The notes beneath the pieces are model-generated. The model was not told the origin of the DNA. It saw only the letters and a list, made by a program, of their open reading frames with translations, and searched no databases. From Paenibacillus rubinfantis (GTDB lineage Bacteria > Bacillota > Bacilli > Paenibacillales > Paenibacillaceae), in contig NZ_LN909064.1 of the NCBI RefSeq assembly GCF_001486505.1, forward strand, positions 124,001 to 188,000: DNA of 64,000 nt, in the 5' to 3' direction. Made by a program: the position numbers and the translations under genes. This document shows positions 22,443 through 30,185 of this stretch, piece by piece. Positions within the stretch are counted from its first letter, which is position 1; each line of letters starts with the position of its first letter.

Positions 22443-23597
22443 ATGGAGAATCGCGGCGGGAGAATTCGCTTGCTCGATATTTTGAGAGGGTTTGCGGTGT
22501 TGGGGACGCTGGGGACGAATATTTGGATTTTTGCGCATTTGGGAGACGTGAACTATGTCTTTACTTTTGTTGATGCGGCGTGGTGGTCGTCATTCCAGGA
22601 TTTCGTGCGGATATTTGTGTTGTTCCTGGTTAACGGCAAACTGCTGGGCTTGTTGACGATCATGTTTGGCGTTGGGCTGGAGATGAAGTATCGCCAGGCC
22701 TTAAAGCGGGGGAACGCGTGGCCGGGAATGTATCTTTGGACATCGTTTATTCTGATGGCGGAAGGGTTGCTGCATTTTACGCTGGTGATGGAGTATGACA
22801 TTCTGATGAGCTACGGGATCACGGCGGTCATCGCCGCTTTGATCGTTAAAGGCGGGGATCGGGCGATCCGGCGAGCGATGTGGATGTTCGGTGGGGTACA
22901 AGGAGGAATCATGCTGTTGATCCTGGGCTTCGGCATCTACCTCGGAATCTCCGGGGCGCATATCTCCATGGGGGATCTGAGTGAAACGACGGCCTTATAT
23001 GGCGGCGGCAGCTGGATGCAGCAGGTGCAGGATCGGCTGGCGAATTTCGTGGCGCTCCGGTTGGAAGCCGTGTTTGTGATTCCGCTGAATCTATTTTTGT
23101 TCTTGCTGGGCATTCGGATGATGCGGTCCGGGGTATTTGCCCCGGATGAGCAGGGGCGGCAGCACCGCAGAAGGCTATTGAAACTTGGGATGGCGGTGGG
23201 GCTTCCGCTGAACCTGCTGATTTTTATCCCGGGCGGGTATCTGGATTTCCCTGTGCGGTACTTATTTGCCCCGATTCTCTCGCTGGGGTATCTCGCGCTC
23301 ATCGCGAAGCTGGTGGAACGATACGAGGGGCTGTGGTTGTGGAACCGGTTGGAGCAGGTGGGCCGGATGTCTCTTAGTTGCTATGTCTTGCAAAATATCA
23401 CCGCTTCCCTTATTTTTTATGGATGGGGTCTTGGCCTGGGAGGCAAGGTGGACGCATTTACCACGGTTCTCATTTGGATGGCCATCTCCAGTCTCCAAAT
23501 CGTCTTTGCTTCGCTATGGTCCAAGCGGTTCCGATTCGGGCCGATGGAATCGGCGAGAAGGTGGATGACGAACCTCGCGGGTAAGCTGGCCGGCTGA
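22443..23597 (+). CDS. DUF418 domain membrane protein (YeiB-like)
   Basis: About 384 residues with nine or ten membrane segments. It begins RIRLLDILRGFAVLGTLGTN, the diagnostic start of DUF418/YeiB-like proteins, and ends in the DUF418 domain (ISSLQIVFASLWSKRFRFGP). The start is uncertain: ATG 22443 fits the family's usual beginning, while ATG 22401 (GAAGG upstream) would add a basic 14-residue leader. It is the first gene of an apparent operon with a two-component system 27 bases downstream. The family's role is not established; it is often linked to transport or cell-envelope functions. Confidence 0.78.
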   Translation: MENRGGRIRLLDILRGFAVLGTLGTNIWIFAHLGDVNYVFTFVDAAWWSSFQDFVRIFVLFLVNGKLLGLLTIMFGVGLEMKYRQALKRGNAWPGMYLWTSFILMAEGLLHFTLVMEYDILMSYGITAVIAALIVKGGDRAIRRAMWMFGGVQGGIMLLILGFGIYLGISGAHISMGDLSETTALYGGGSWMQQVQDRLANFVALRLEAVFVIPLNLFLFLLGIRMMRSGVFAPDEQGRQHRRRLLKLGMAVGLPLNLLIFIPGGYLDFPVRYLFAPILSLGYLALIAKLVERYEGLWLWNRLEQVGRMSLSCYVLQNITASLIFYGWGLGLGGKVDAFTTVLIWMAISSLQIVFASLWSKRFRFGPMESARRWMTNLAGKLAG

Positions 23598-23624
23598 GGA
23601 TCAAGCATAAGGTGGGGATGCCCA

Positions 23625-24734
23625 TTGTTACGGAAGTTGTATCCTGCGGACCAAATCGAGAAATTTTTGCTGCTGGATGTGATTATCCTTGTATTTCTAA
23701 TCTATCGCGTGTGGGTGCTGGACGTTCCCTATCCGATCCTCGTCAAAATCGGGTTTCTCCTCCTGTTCCTAGCCGCTTATTATATCTGTCTATGGCAACG
23801 TCGGTGGCTGCTGCTCCTGGGCAGCTATGTTGGCTTCCTGCTAATTCTCGCGCTAAGCGTCTATGAAGGGATGGGGGCGTTGCTGTATGGCTTCGTGTTT
23901 GCGGATCTATTAGGCAGGGCAGACCGCAAGCGGGTGATTGGCTTCGGCATGGTTGGCATTGCCGCGATGTTCCTTATGGCCGGTTGGATCCATGAGGGGG
24001 AGCCGGCGGGGGTTTTTCGGACGGTTTCTTTTCCGGTGATGATCATTCAACTGGCGGTCCCTCCTATCCTTCAGGCTCGAGAGGGGAATAAAGCGCTGAA
24101 GGAGAAGCTTAACCTCGCGAATGCCCAGCTGGAACGGTATATTCAAGAGGAGGAGCGGAACCGGATTGCCCGGGATCTACATGACACGTTGGGACAGACC
24201 TTGACGATGATTAAGATGAAAAGCGAGCTGACCATCCGGTTAGTCGATCAACGTCCCGATCAAGCGAAGGAGGAGCTGCGGGATATCGTGAACACCTCCA
24301 GGCACGCCTTAAAGCAGGTGCGGGAGCTGGTGACCGGGATGAAGTTTGTTCCGCTGGAGAAGGAGATCGAGGTGGCGGGGGAGCTTTTGCAAAAAGTAGG
24401 GATTCAGCTGCTCGTCTCGAATCAGACGCCGTTAACTCCGCTCTCCCCGGTGGCCGAAACGATGCTGGCGTTATCCGTCCGAGAGGCGGTCACGAACATC
24501 CTCAAGCACAGCGGGGCGAGCGAATGCACGATCACCCGGGATGAACGGGATCAACGTCTTTATCTTGAAGTGAGCGATAACGGGAATGGTCAGCTGGAGC
24601 CGGGAAAAGGCAACGGCGTGCAGTCGTTCCAGGAACGGATGGCGATGCTGCAAGGGGAAGTCGAAATAAAGCAGCGTCCGGGGCAGGGGACCTCGATTAC
24701 GTTTATTGTACCGCTTCTGGAAAATAGGGGGTGA
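23625..24734 (+). CDS. Histidine kinase, NarL-partner type (DesK-like)
   Basis: Starts at TTG 23625, with AAGGTGGGG seven bases upstream. About 369 residues: five or so membrane helices in the first 145 residues, then a HisKA_3 dimerisation domain (RNRIARDLHDTLGQ, phosphorylated His near residue 186), and a HATPase domain with an N box (NILKHSG) and a G box (DNGNGQLEPGKGNG). The arrangement of several membrane helices without an extracellular domain resembles DesK, which senses membrane state. It is coupled to the response regulator, whose start lies five bases past its stop. Confidence 0.85.
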   Translation: MLRKLYPADQIEKFLLLDVIILVFLIYRVWVLDVPYPILVKIGFLLLFLAAYYICLWQRRWLLLLGSYVGFLLILALSVYEGMGALLYGFVFADLLGRADRKRVIGFGMVGIAAMFLMAGWIHEGEPAGVFRTVSFPVMIIQLAVPPILQAREGNKALKEKLNLANAQLERYIQEEERNRIARDLHDTLGQTLTMIKMKSELTIRLVDQRPDQAKEELRDIVNTSRHALKQVRELVTGMKFVPLEKEIEVAGELLQKVGIQLLVSNQTPLTPLSPVAETMLALSVREAVTNILKHSGASECTITRDERDQRLYLEVSDNGNGQLEPGKGNGVQSFQERMAMLQGEVEIKQRPGQGTSITFIVPLLENRG

Positions 24735-24739
24735 GCCGG

Positions 24740-25345
24740 ATGATTCGAATTGTGATTGCTGAGGATCAACAAATGCTGCGCGGGGCTTTTAAATCGCTGC
24801 TTTCTTTTGAAGAGGACATGGAGGTTGTCGCCGAAGCGGAGGACGGGGAAGCCGCCTGGGAGGCGACTCTGCGCCTGAAGCCTGACGTGTGCCTGCTGGA
24901 TATTGAGATTCCGGGGCTGAGCGGGTTGGAGATTGCCGAGCGGCTCAAGCGGGCCGGAAGCCCGGCGAAAGTCATGATCGTGACGACCTTTGCCCGTCCG
25001 GGGTATTTGCAGAAAGCGATGGACCTCAAGTTAGAGGGGTATCTCTTAAAAGATGAGCCAATCGAGTTTCTGATCGACGCCATTCGCAGAGTGATGGGCG
25101 GGGACCGTGTGATCAGCAAGGACCTAGCGGAGGTGCTGTTCCTGAATGAGGACAATCCGCTGACCGAACGGGAGACCGAGGTGCTGCGGTTATCACATGC
25201 CGGACGGACAACCCGGGAGATCGCCGAAACGTTGTACCTAACGGAGGGAACGGTCCGTAACTATCTGTCCCTGGCGATTCAGAAGCTGGAAGTGGAGACG
25301 CGGCAGCAAGCCACCGAGCGGGCGAAGGAACGGGGCTGGATATAG
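24740..25345 (+). CDS. Response regulator, NarL/LuxR type (DesR-like)
   Basis: A 201-residue protein from ATG 24740 (GGGGGTGA six bases upstream). Receiver domain with acidic pair near residue 8 and phosphorylated Asp54 in CLLDIEIPG; switch Thr in IVTTFARPGYLQKA; Lys in LLKDEP. C-terminal LuxR helix-turn-helix (LTERETEVLRL, TTREIAETLYLTEGTVRNYL). The phrase TTFARPGY and the overall sequence are close to DesR of Bacillus. Pairs with the kinase before it. Targets are not visible; the DUF418 gene upstream is a candidate. Confidence 0.88.
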   Translation: MIRIVIAEDQQMLRGAFKSLLSFEEDMEVVAEAEDGEAAWEATLRLKPDVCLLDIEIPGLSGLEIAERLKRAGSPAKVMIVTTFARPGYLQKAMDLKLEGYLLKDEPIEFLIDAIRRVMGGDRVISKDLAEVLFLNEDNPLTERETEVLRLSHAGRTTREIAETLYLTEGTVRNYLSLAIQKLEVETRQQATERAKERGWI

Positions 25346-25385
25346 ATAAGGTGGGGAACCTTTGGCAATATCCCGGTTAAATAGG

Positions 25386-25426
25386 AAGAAGACCTTACCG
25401 TTGCACGGTAGGGTCTTCTTTTTTTA
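25386..25426. terminator. Bidirectional terminator between convergent genes
   Basis: AAGACCTTACCGT and ACGGTAGGGTCTT pair around TGC and are flanked by A and T runs, serving the response regulator and the opposing gene. Confidence 0.85.
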
Positions 25427-25753
25427 ATCTTGCATTATCCGGCTATGAATCTCCTGAAGCTGCTGTTCGATTCGCTTTAGTTGAAGCTGTGTCTCCTGCT
25501 GAGTTTGCTCGGCGGCCCTTTGCGACTTGGTGTTGATAACTAAGACGACAATGGTCAGACCGGCACTGAAGATCGTCAGGCCCCGGGCTAATTGGTCGAC
25601 ACTGAGTTGCTTAACCGCCAGAAGGCCATCGGCCACCCCCGCCCCAATGAGGAATCCCCCGATAATCATCACCGTATTCAAGAACCATTTCTGATGAGTG
25701 AAGGTACTTGGGTAGGTTGTTCTGCTGAACCATTTGGATAGGGTGCGTTTCAT
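25424..25753 (-). CDS. Small membrane protein with C-terminal coiled coil
   Basis: A 109-residue protein of unknown function. Two hydrophobic segments (FLNTVMIIGGFLIGAGVADG and LTIFSAGLTIVVLVINT) are followed by a glutamine-rich coiled coil (QQETQLQLKRIEQQLQEIH). The N-terminus is basic, so the tail is probably cytoplasmic. AGGA lies eight bases before the ATG. It is convergent with the two-component genes and shares their terminator. Confidence 0.65.
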   Translation of the reverse strand: MKRTLSKWFSRTTYPSTFTHQKWFLNTVMIIGGFLIGAGVADGLLAVKQLSVDQLARGLTIFSAGLTIVVLVINTKSQRAAEQTQQETQLQLKRIEQQLQEIHSRIMQD

Positions 25754-25839
25754 GTAGAATTCCTAGTCTCCATTTCAAGTAATATCTTCTTCTATTCTAC
25801 CAGAGGGGAAATTCGGACGGAATAAAAAGAGAGATCCCT

Positions 25840-25868
25840 TTGACATAAAAAGTAGTATACTATATGAC
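25840..25868 (+). promoter_or_regulatory. Promoter region of the GH92 gene with palindrome
   Basis: TTGACA at 25840-25845 is followed after 17 bases by TATGAC (four of six). A perfect ten-base palindrome TAGTATACTA (25853-25862) sits in the spacer, a likely operator position. Confidence 0.45.
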
Positions 25869-25923
25869 ATGATGAATATATTATATATAATTAAAATATA
25901 GTTATGTTTTGGGAGGGATACAC

Positions 25924-28191
25924 TTGAAGAACACAACCGCTCGGGGAGATCGGGATTGGGCAGCGTACGTTAATACGAATATCGGGACGTTGTCCTACAA
26001 AACGTGGTCGACGTCTCCAACCGTGCAGCTACCTCATGGGATGATGGAGATCGATCCGGTCACTACACCGGGCATTGGAGACAAGTATTTGGCGGATAAA
26101 ATCTTCGGATTTTCCTTTGGTCCCACAACCGTGACGGTTTCCGGCAGCCCTTTGTCCGATCAACTGGAAGCGCTTGCTTCTGCCTTCGATCATGATTTGG
26201 AGGAGACTCGACCTTACAAGTACCGCGTCTTCCTGGAGGATTCTGAGATCGATGCCGAGATGACGGTGGCTCAGCGCAGCGCTTATTTTCGCTTTCACGC
26301 CGACGGGCCGCTCCATGTCATCCTCAACGGCGGCGAGACGACGCAAATCCATAAACACGATGGCCGTGTGATCGAAGGACAGCGCGCCAATAAGGGATAT
26401 GTTTGCTATTTCAGCTTGGAAATGAGAGAGGCCGCATCGTCATGGGGCTCCATCGGAAACAGCCCCGCCATCTATTTGACCTATGAGCCGCAGCAACAGG
26501 AACAAACGATAGAGTTCAAGGTAGGGATCTCCTATATCAGCTTGGAGCAAGCCCGGAAGAACCAACAGCAGGAGCTGCCGGATTGGGACTTCGAGGCTGC
26601 CGTTTCCCGAGCCCGGGACGCTTGGAACCATGCGCTTTCGGCAATCGAGGTGGAAGGCGGGACGGAGGAAGAGCGGACGATTTTCTATACGGCGATGTAC
26701 CGTACGCTGCAACGGATGCGGAATATGACGGAAGATGGCCAATATTACAGCGGCTTTGACGGAAAAGTCCACAAGACGGAAGGCCGGGACTTCTACACGC
26801 ATGACCAGCTTTGGGATACGTATCGCTGTGCCCGTCCTTTGCAGAGCCTTATCGAACCCCTCGTCTTCGAAGATATGGTGTACTCGTTGGTCCGCATGTA
26901 CGAACAAGGCGGGTTGCTGCCCAAATTCCCTCATCCGGGCGGAGATCACGCGGTGATGATCGGCCATCATGCCGCTTCGCTCATCGCTGATGCCTGTGCG
27001 AAAGGGCTGGATGATATTCAGGTCGAGAAGGCCTATGAAGGAATGGTCAAGGATGCCACGGAAATGTCCCTGATCCCTTGGCGGACGGTGCCGGCTACGG
27101 AATTGGACCAGGTGTACTACGAAAAAGGCTGGTTCCCTGCGCTCCCTGTTAGGGAGGAGGCGAAAGTCGCCGACCCGGACGAGTGGAGAAAAAAGTTATG
27201 GAATCTCGTCATGGAGAAGATGCCAAATCAGATTACCTGGGTGCCTGAGGTTGGCGTTGACGAATGGGTGCCCGAGGTCGATCCTTGGCACCGCCGGCAA
27301 TCCGTGTCCGTGACGCTGGAGCGGGCTTATGACGATTGGTGCGTCGCCCAAGTGGCCCATAAGCTGGGGCGGGAGGAAGAAGCCGAGCGGTTCCTTCAAC
27401 GGGCGGGTAACTACCGCCATCTGTTCCGCCCTGACCTCGGCCTGATGGCGCCCAAGACGGCGGAAGGGGAATGGGTCGAACCGTTTGATCCGAAGCTGTC
27501 CGGCGGGTTCGCCGGGGAGGGGTATTTTGCCGAGGTGAACAGCTGGATCTACACCTTCCATGTGCAGCACGATGTCGAGGGGTTAATTCGGCTGATGGGC
27601 GGAAGAGAGGCTTTCGTGCAGAAGCTCGATGCGTTGTTTACGGAGCAGTACACGATGGAGAAACCATGGTTTCTGGGGCAATTCCCGGATATGTCGGGAT
27701 TGATCGGGATGTATGCCCATGGCAATGAACCAAGCTTTCATATTCCGTACCTCTACAACTATGCAGGGGCTCCTTGGAAAACCCAGCGGCGCGTCCGTGA
27801 CATCCAACACCTGATGTACAACGACGGGCCAGCGGGCTTGTGCGGGGACGATGATATCGGTTCGCTGTCGTCCTGGTATGTGTTTAGCGCGATGGGCTTC
27901 TATCCGGTGTGCCCGGGGCGGCCGGTCTATGATATCGGCAGCCCGATTTTCGAGAAGACGACCCTCCGTGTGGGGGAGGGCCAAACGTTTGTTATTGAAG
28001 CGCGGAATGTCTCCAAGGCGAACAAGTACATCCAATCCGCCGCCTTGAACGGGCAGCCGTATTCGCGGCCTTGGCTCAGCCATCAGGACTTGGTGAGCGG
28101 AGGAAGCCTTGTGCTGGAGATGGGCCCGCGGCCAAACAAGGCCTGGGGAAGCTCCCCGGAGGATGCGCCGCCTTCGATGACAACACTTTAG
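25924..28191 (+). CDS. GH92 family alpha-mannosidase (intracellular)
   Basis: Starts at TTG 25924, six bases after GGGAGGG; an upstream in-frame TTG at 25909 is inside that site. The protein has 755 residues, the usual length. The GH92 fold is recognisable from VNTNIGTLSYKTWSTSPTVQ, through GGDHAVMIGHHAAS, to the catalytic region: GNEPSFHIPYLYN (general acid Glu) and GLCGDDDIGSLSSWYVFSAM (Asp base). GH92 enzymes are calcium-dependent exo-alpha-mannosidases acting on N-glycan or yeast mannan-type linkages. There is no signal peptide, so the substrate must be taken up first. It appears to be a single-gene unit, with an operator-like palindrome in its promoter. Confidence 0.9.
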   Translation: MKNTTARGDRDWAAYVNTNIGTLSYKTWSTSPTVQLPHGMMEIDPVTTPGIGDKYLADKIFGFSFGPTTVTVSGSPLSDQLEALASAFDHDLEETRPYKYRVFLEDSEIDAEMTVAQRSAYFRFHADGPLHVILNGGETTQIHKHDGRVIEGQRANKGYVCYFSLEMREAASSWGSIGNSPAIYLTYEPQQQEQTIEFKVGISYISLEQARKNQQQELPDWDFEAAVSRARDAWNHALSAIEVEGGTEEERTIFYTAMYRTLQRMRNMTEDGQYYSGFDGKVHKTEGRDFYTHDQLWDTYRCARPLQSLIEPLVFEDMVYSLVRMYEQGGLLPKFPHPGGDHAVMIGHHAASLIADACAKGLDDIQVEKAYEGMVKDATEMSLIPWRTVPATELDQVYYEKGWFPALPVREEAKVADPDEWRKKLWNLVMEKMPNQITWVPEVGVDEWVPEVDPWHRRQSVSVTLERAYDDWCVAQVAHKLGREEEAERFLQRAGNYRHLFRPDLGLMAPKTAEGEWVEPFDPKLSGGFAGEGYFAEVNSWIYTFHVQHDVEGLIRLMGGREAFVQKLDALFTEQYTMEKPWFLGQFPDMSGLIGMYAHGNEPSFHIPYLYNYAGAPWKTQRRVRDIQHLMYNDGPAGLCGDDDIGSLSSWYVFSAMGFYPVCPGRPVYDIGSPIFEKTTLRVGEGQTFVIEARNVSKANKYIQSAALNGQPYSRPWLSHQDLVSGGSLVLEMGPRPNKAWGSSPEDAPPSMTTL

Positions 28192-28352
28192 GATCTTTAC
28201 CTTGTGAAACGGAGGAATCCGGCATGACCCTAACTACGCGCCGCAATCGATGCTGGCACCGGACGGCCGCCGGGCACGGCTTGGCGATGAAGTCCTTTTC
28301 CGCCTGGAATTTACGCCGCATTTGGGGATGAACGGCCTTTCTATTTTCACGT

Positions 28353-28379
28353 TGTCACAGAATGAATCCCCTCCTCGTT
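28353..28379 (+). promoter_or_regulatory. ECF41-type promoter of the carboxymuconolactone-decarboxylase gene
   Basis: TGTCACA at 28353-28359 is followed after exactly 16 bases by CGTT at 28376-28379 (consensus CGTC), about 36 bases before the start codon of the adjacent gene. ECF41 sigma factors usually drive such a neighbouring oxidoreductase or decarboxylase gene. Confidence 0.7.
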
Positions 28380-28415
28380 ATATGGACGTACGTAATCCTA
28401 CAGGGAGGTAGATGA

Positions 28416-28898
28416 ATGATGTCGCAACGTCTTAATTACATGCAAGAATCGCCGGAATTCTTCAACAAGATGATGGAGTTCAGCGGGGCCGAGAAGAACA
28501 GTTCGATCGAGGAGAACCTCCGTCACCTGGTTCATATCCGCGCTTCGCAGCTGAATGGATGTGGATTTTGCTTGGATATGCACGTGAAGGAGGCGAAAAT
28601 CCACGGCGAGAGCGAGCTGCGCTTGTACCATCTCGCGATTTGGCGCGAGTCCACGCTCTTTAGCCCACGCGAACGGGCGGCGTTGGCCTGGACCGAGATC
28701 CTGACCAAGTTGCCGGAGCATGGCGTGCCGGATGAGGTCTACAACCGGGTTCGCGAGCAGTTTTCCGAGAAAGAGCTCTCCGATCTCACCTTCTCGATTA
28801 TGGCGATTAATGCCTGGAACCGCGTGAACGTGGCCTTCCGAACGGTGCCGGGTTCGGCCGATGCGGCTTACGGCTTAACGAAAGCGGGCCTCAGCTAG
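28416..28898 (+). CDS. Carboxymuconolactone decarboxylase/AhpD-like protein
   Basis: A 160-residue protein of the CMD/AhpD fold. The redox CxxC motif is in LNGCGFCLDMHVKEA near residues 49-52, followed by the conserved His, and the second helix pair contains ERAALAWTE. Start ATG 28416 (or the ATG directly after) with GGGAGGTAG upstream. It is convergent with the ECF41 sigma gene at 28968-29828, sharing a terminator, and has the sigma factor's promoter motif upstream. This gene pair is the typical ECF41 arrangement. The likely activity is peroxide reduction or an unknown redox reaction. Confidence 0.88.
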   Translation: MMSQRLNYMQESPEFFNKMMEFSGAEKNSSIEENLRHLVHIRASQLNGCGFCLDMHVKEAKIHGESELRLYHLAIWRESTLFSPRERAALAWTEILTKLPEHGVPDEVYNRVREQFSEKELSDLTFSIMAINAWNRVNVAFRTVPGSADAAYGLTKAGLS

Positions 28899-28925
28899 GT
28901 TCAGCGAGCAGCATCCCTGCATAAT

Positions 28926-28972
28926 AAAGAAGCACCAAGAACCTGTGAGGGTTCCGGGTGCTTCTTTTTATT
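28926..28972. terminator. Bidirectional terminator
   Basis: AAGAAGCACC and GGTGCTTCTT with an inner GAACC/GGTTC helix, flanked by A and T runs, between convergent genes. Confidence 0.85.
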
Positions 28973-29828
28973 CCCCGACCTGCGTCAATTTGTCCGGGTT
29001 TCGAACAATATAGATGTTGTGAATTCGCTGGTTCTCCACATGAAGGATCCCCACGGAATGAATCCCCTCACTCGATCGAATCCGGAAGGCGGGGTGTCCA
29101 TTCACCCGAATAACTTCAAGCTGAATGCCCTCGATCGTCGTAGCTTGCCGGAAGGGTCCCAGCAGGAACTGAGCGACCCGCTCTCGGGTTGGGATCGGCT
29201 CGGCAGCGGCCAAGACCTTGCCGCCTCCATCGGCCACAAGGACAACCTCTGGATCCAGAATCGCTAAGATTTGCTGGAGATTCCCTTGCTTAAGCGCGCT
29301 CAGGAATTGATGAACGTGTTCGGGGGCGGCTCCTTCGGTAACCACGGATTGATCGGGGGACATGCCCATCTTGGCGTGAGCCCGACTGAACAGCTTGCGA
29401 CAGTTGACTTCGCTCTTCTCCACCAGTTCGGCAATTTCCCGATAGTCAAAACCAAGCGCCTCTCGCAGCACAAACACGATTCGTTCCGTTGGAGATAACC
29501 TTTCTAGCAGCACAAGCATGGCGTAGGACAGCTGCTCGTCGCGGACAACCTCCTCCATCGCATCGTCGTTCAGGTGATGAAGGGGCTCGGGAAGCCATTC
29601 CCCGTAATATTGCTCCCGTTTCCGGCGGGCCGATTTATACAAGTCCCGGCAGCGGTTCGTGACCATTTTGCATAGATAAGCTTTCGGTTCCTTCAGCTTC
29701 TCCGGCGGGACGTCCACAAGCTTCACAAATATGTCTTGGACCACATCTTCCGCATCCGTAACGGATCCGGTCAGTTGGTAAGCGAGCTTAAAGAGCAGCT
29801 TCTTATATTTCTCGTAGAGCTCCTTCAT
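28968..29828 (-). CDS. ECF41 family sigma factor with SnoaL-like C-terminal domain
   Basis: Starts at ATG 29828 (GGAAGGGATACC upstream); the longer frame from 30032 lacks a site and would cover the promoter. The protein has 286 residues: sigma region 2 (LAYQLTGSVTDAEDVVQDIF), a linker with the ECF41 signature WLPEP, region 4 (FDYREIAELVEKSEVNCRKL), and a SnoaL-like domain with the DGGGK and terminal NPDKL motifs. All three motifs are known hallmarks of ECF41, whose C-terminal domain controls activity in place of an anti-sigma factor. Its promoter TGTCACG-N16-CGTC and that of the neighbouring CMD gene form the expected small regulon. Confidence 0.92.
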   Translation of the reverse strand: MKELYEKYKKLLFKLAYQLTGSVTDAEDVVQDIFVKLVDVPPEKLKEPKAYLCKMVTNRCRDLYKSARRKREQYYGEWLPEPLHHLNDDAMEEVVRDEQLSYAMLVLLERLSPTERIVFVLREALGFDYREIAELVEKSEVNCRKLFSRAHAKMGMSPDQSVVTEGAAPEHVHQFLSALKQGNLQQILAILDPEVVLVADGGGKVLAAAEPIPTRERVAQFLLGPFRQATTIEGIQLEVIRVNGHPAFRIRSSEGIHSVGILHVENQRIHNIYIVRNPDKLTQVGE

Positions 29829-29888
29829 GGTATCCCTTCCTATCGATTTTCTATTTAATAACCTATACAAAATAGGCCCTAATGATAA

Positions 29889-29915
29889 GACGAGGTAGCG
29901 TGTGATTTCGTGACA
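29889..29915 (-). promoter_or_regulatory. ECF41-type promoter of the sigma factor gene
   Basis: On the minus strand TGTCACG (29915-29909) and CGTC (29892-29889) are separated by 16 bases, about 60 bases upstream of the start codon. One mismatch to the TGTCACA consensus. Confidence 0.65.
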
Positions 29916-30052
29916 AGGGAAAGAGGGGGATTCGGCGGGTTCTTCTTTTGAATGTTCGAATTTTACAAACCAATGCACGTTTTGTGAATGTCGTCCTCGC
30001 CCAGCTCTCCCTAAAATAGGGGTGAAGCTCATGTTCCTTAAAGGAGGTTAAT

Positions 30053-30128
30053 TATGAAAGCGCTTCGAAAACCATCGGTAAGGGGGTGCCGGCTGAAAGC
30101 CGCTTACGGGCTTGTTCACGTGAGATGA
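30053..30128 (+). other. Leader segment with cre-like site and possible 24-codon ORF
   Basis: ATGAAAGCGCTTCGAA at 30053-30068 resembles a CcpA cre site (a couple of mismatches at its 3' end). The same bases start a 24-codon reading frame (ATG 30054 to TGA 30126-30128) behind a perfect AAAGGAGG. Within it CGGCT-GAA-AGCCG and AGCCG-CTTAC-GGGCT can form alternative hairpins. It could be a translated leader or an accident of a cre site near a ribosome-binding-like sequence; the next gene has its own AAAGGAGG. Confidence 0.3.
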
Positions 30129-30185
30129 ATTGTGAAAACCGTGGAACCACCCAGAACCCATGACCGGTTAAAGGAGGAGATTTTG

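Noticed and set aside
28205..28411. Open stretch reading NYAPQSMLAPDGRR and FTPHLGMNGLSIFTLSQN
   Set aside because: It looks codon-like and could be a gene remnant, but I recognise no family, there is no good start, and it overlaps the ECF41-type promoter of the next gene.
30054..30128. 24-codon frame as a genuine peptide gene
   Set aside because: It has a fine ribosome site, but its start coincides with a cre-like sequence and its composition is not peptide-like; kept only as a possible leader.
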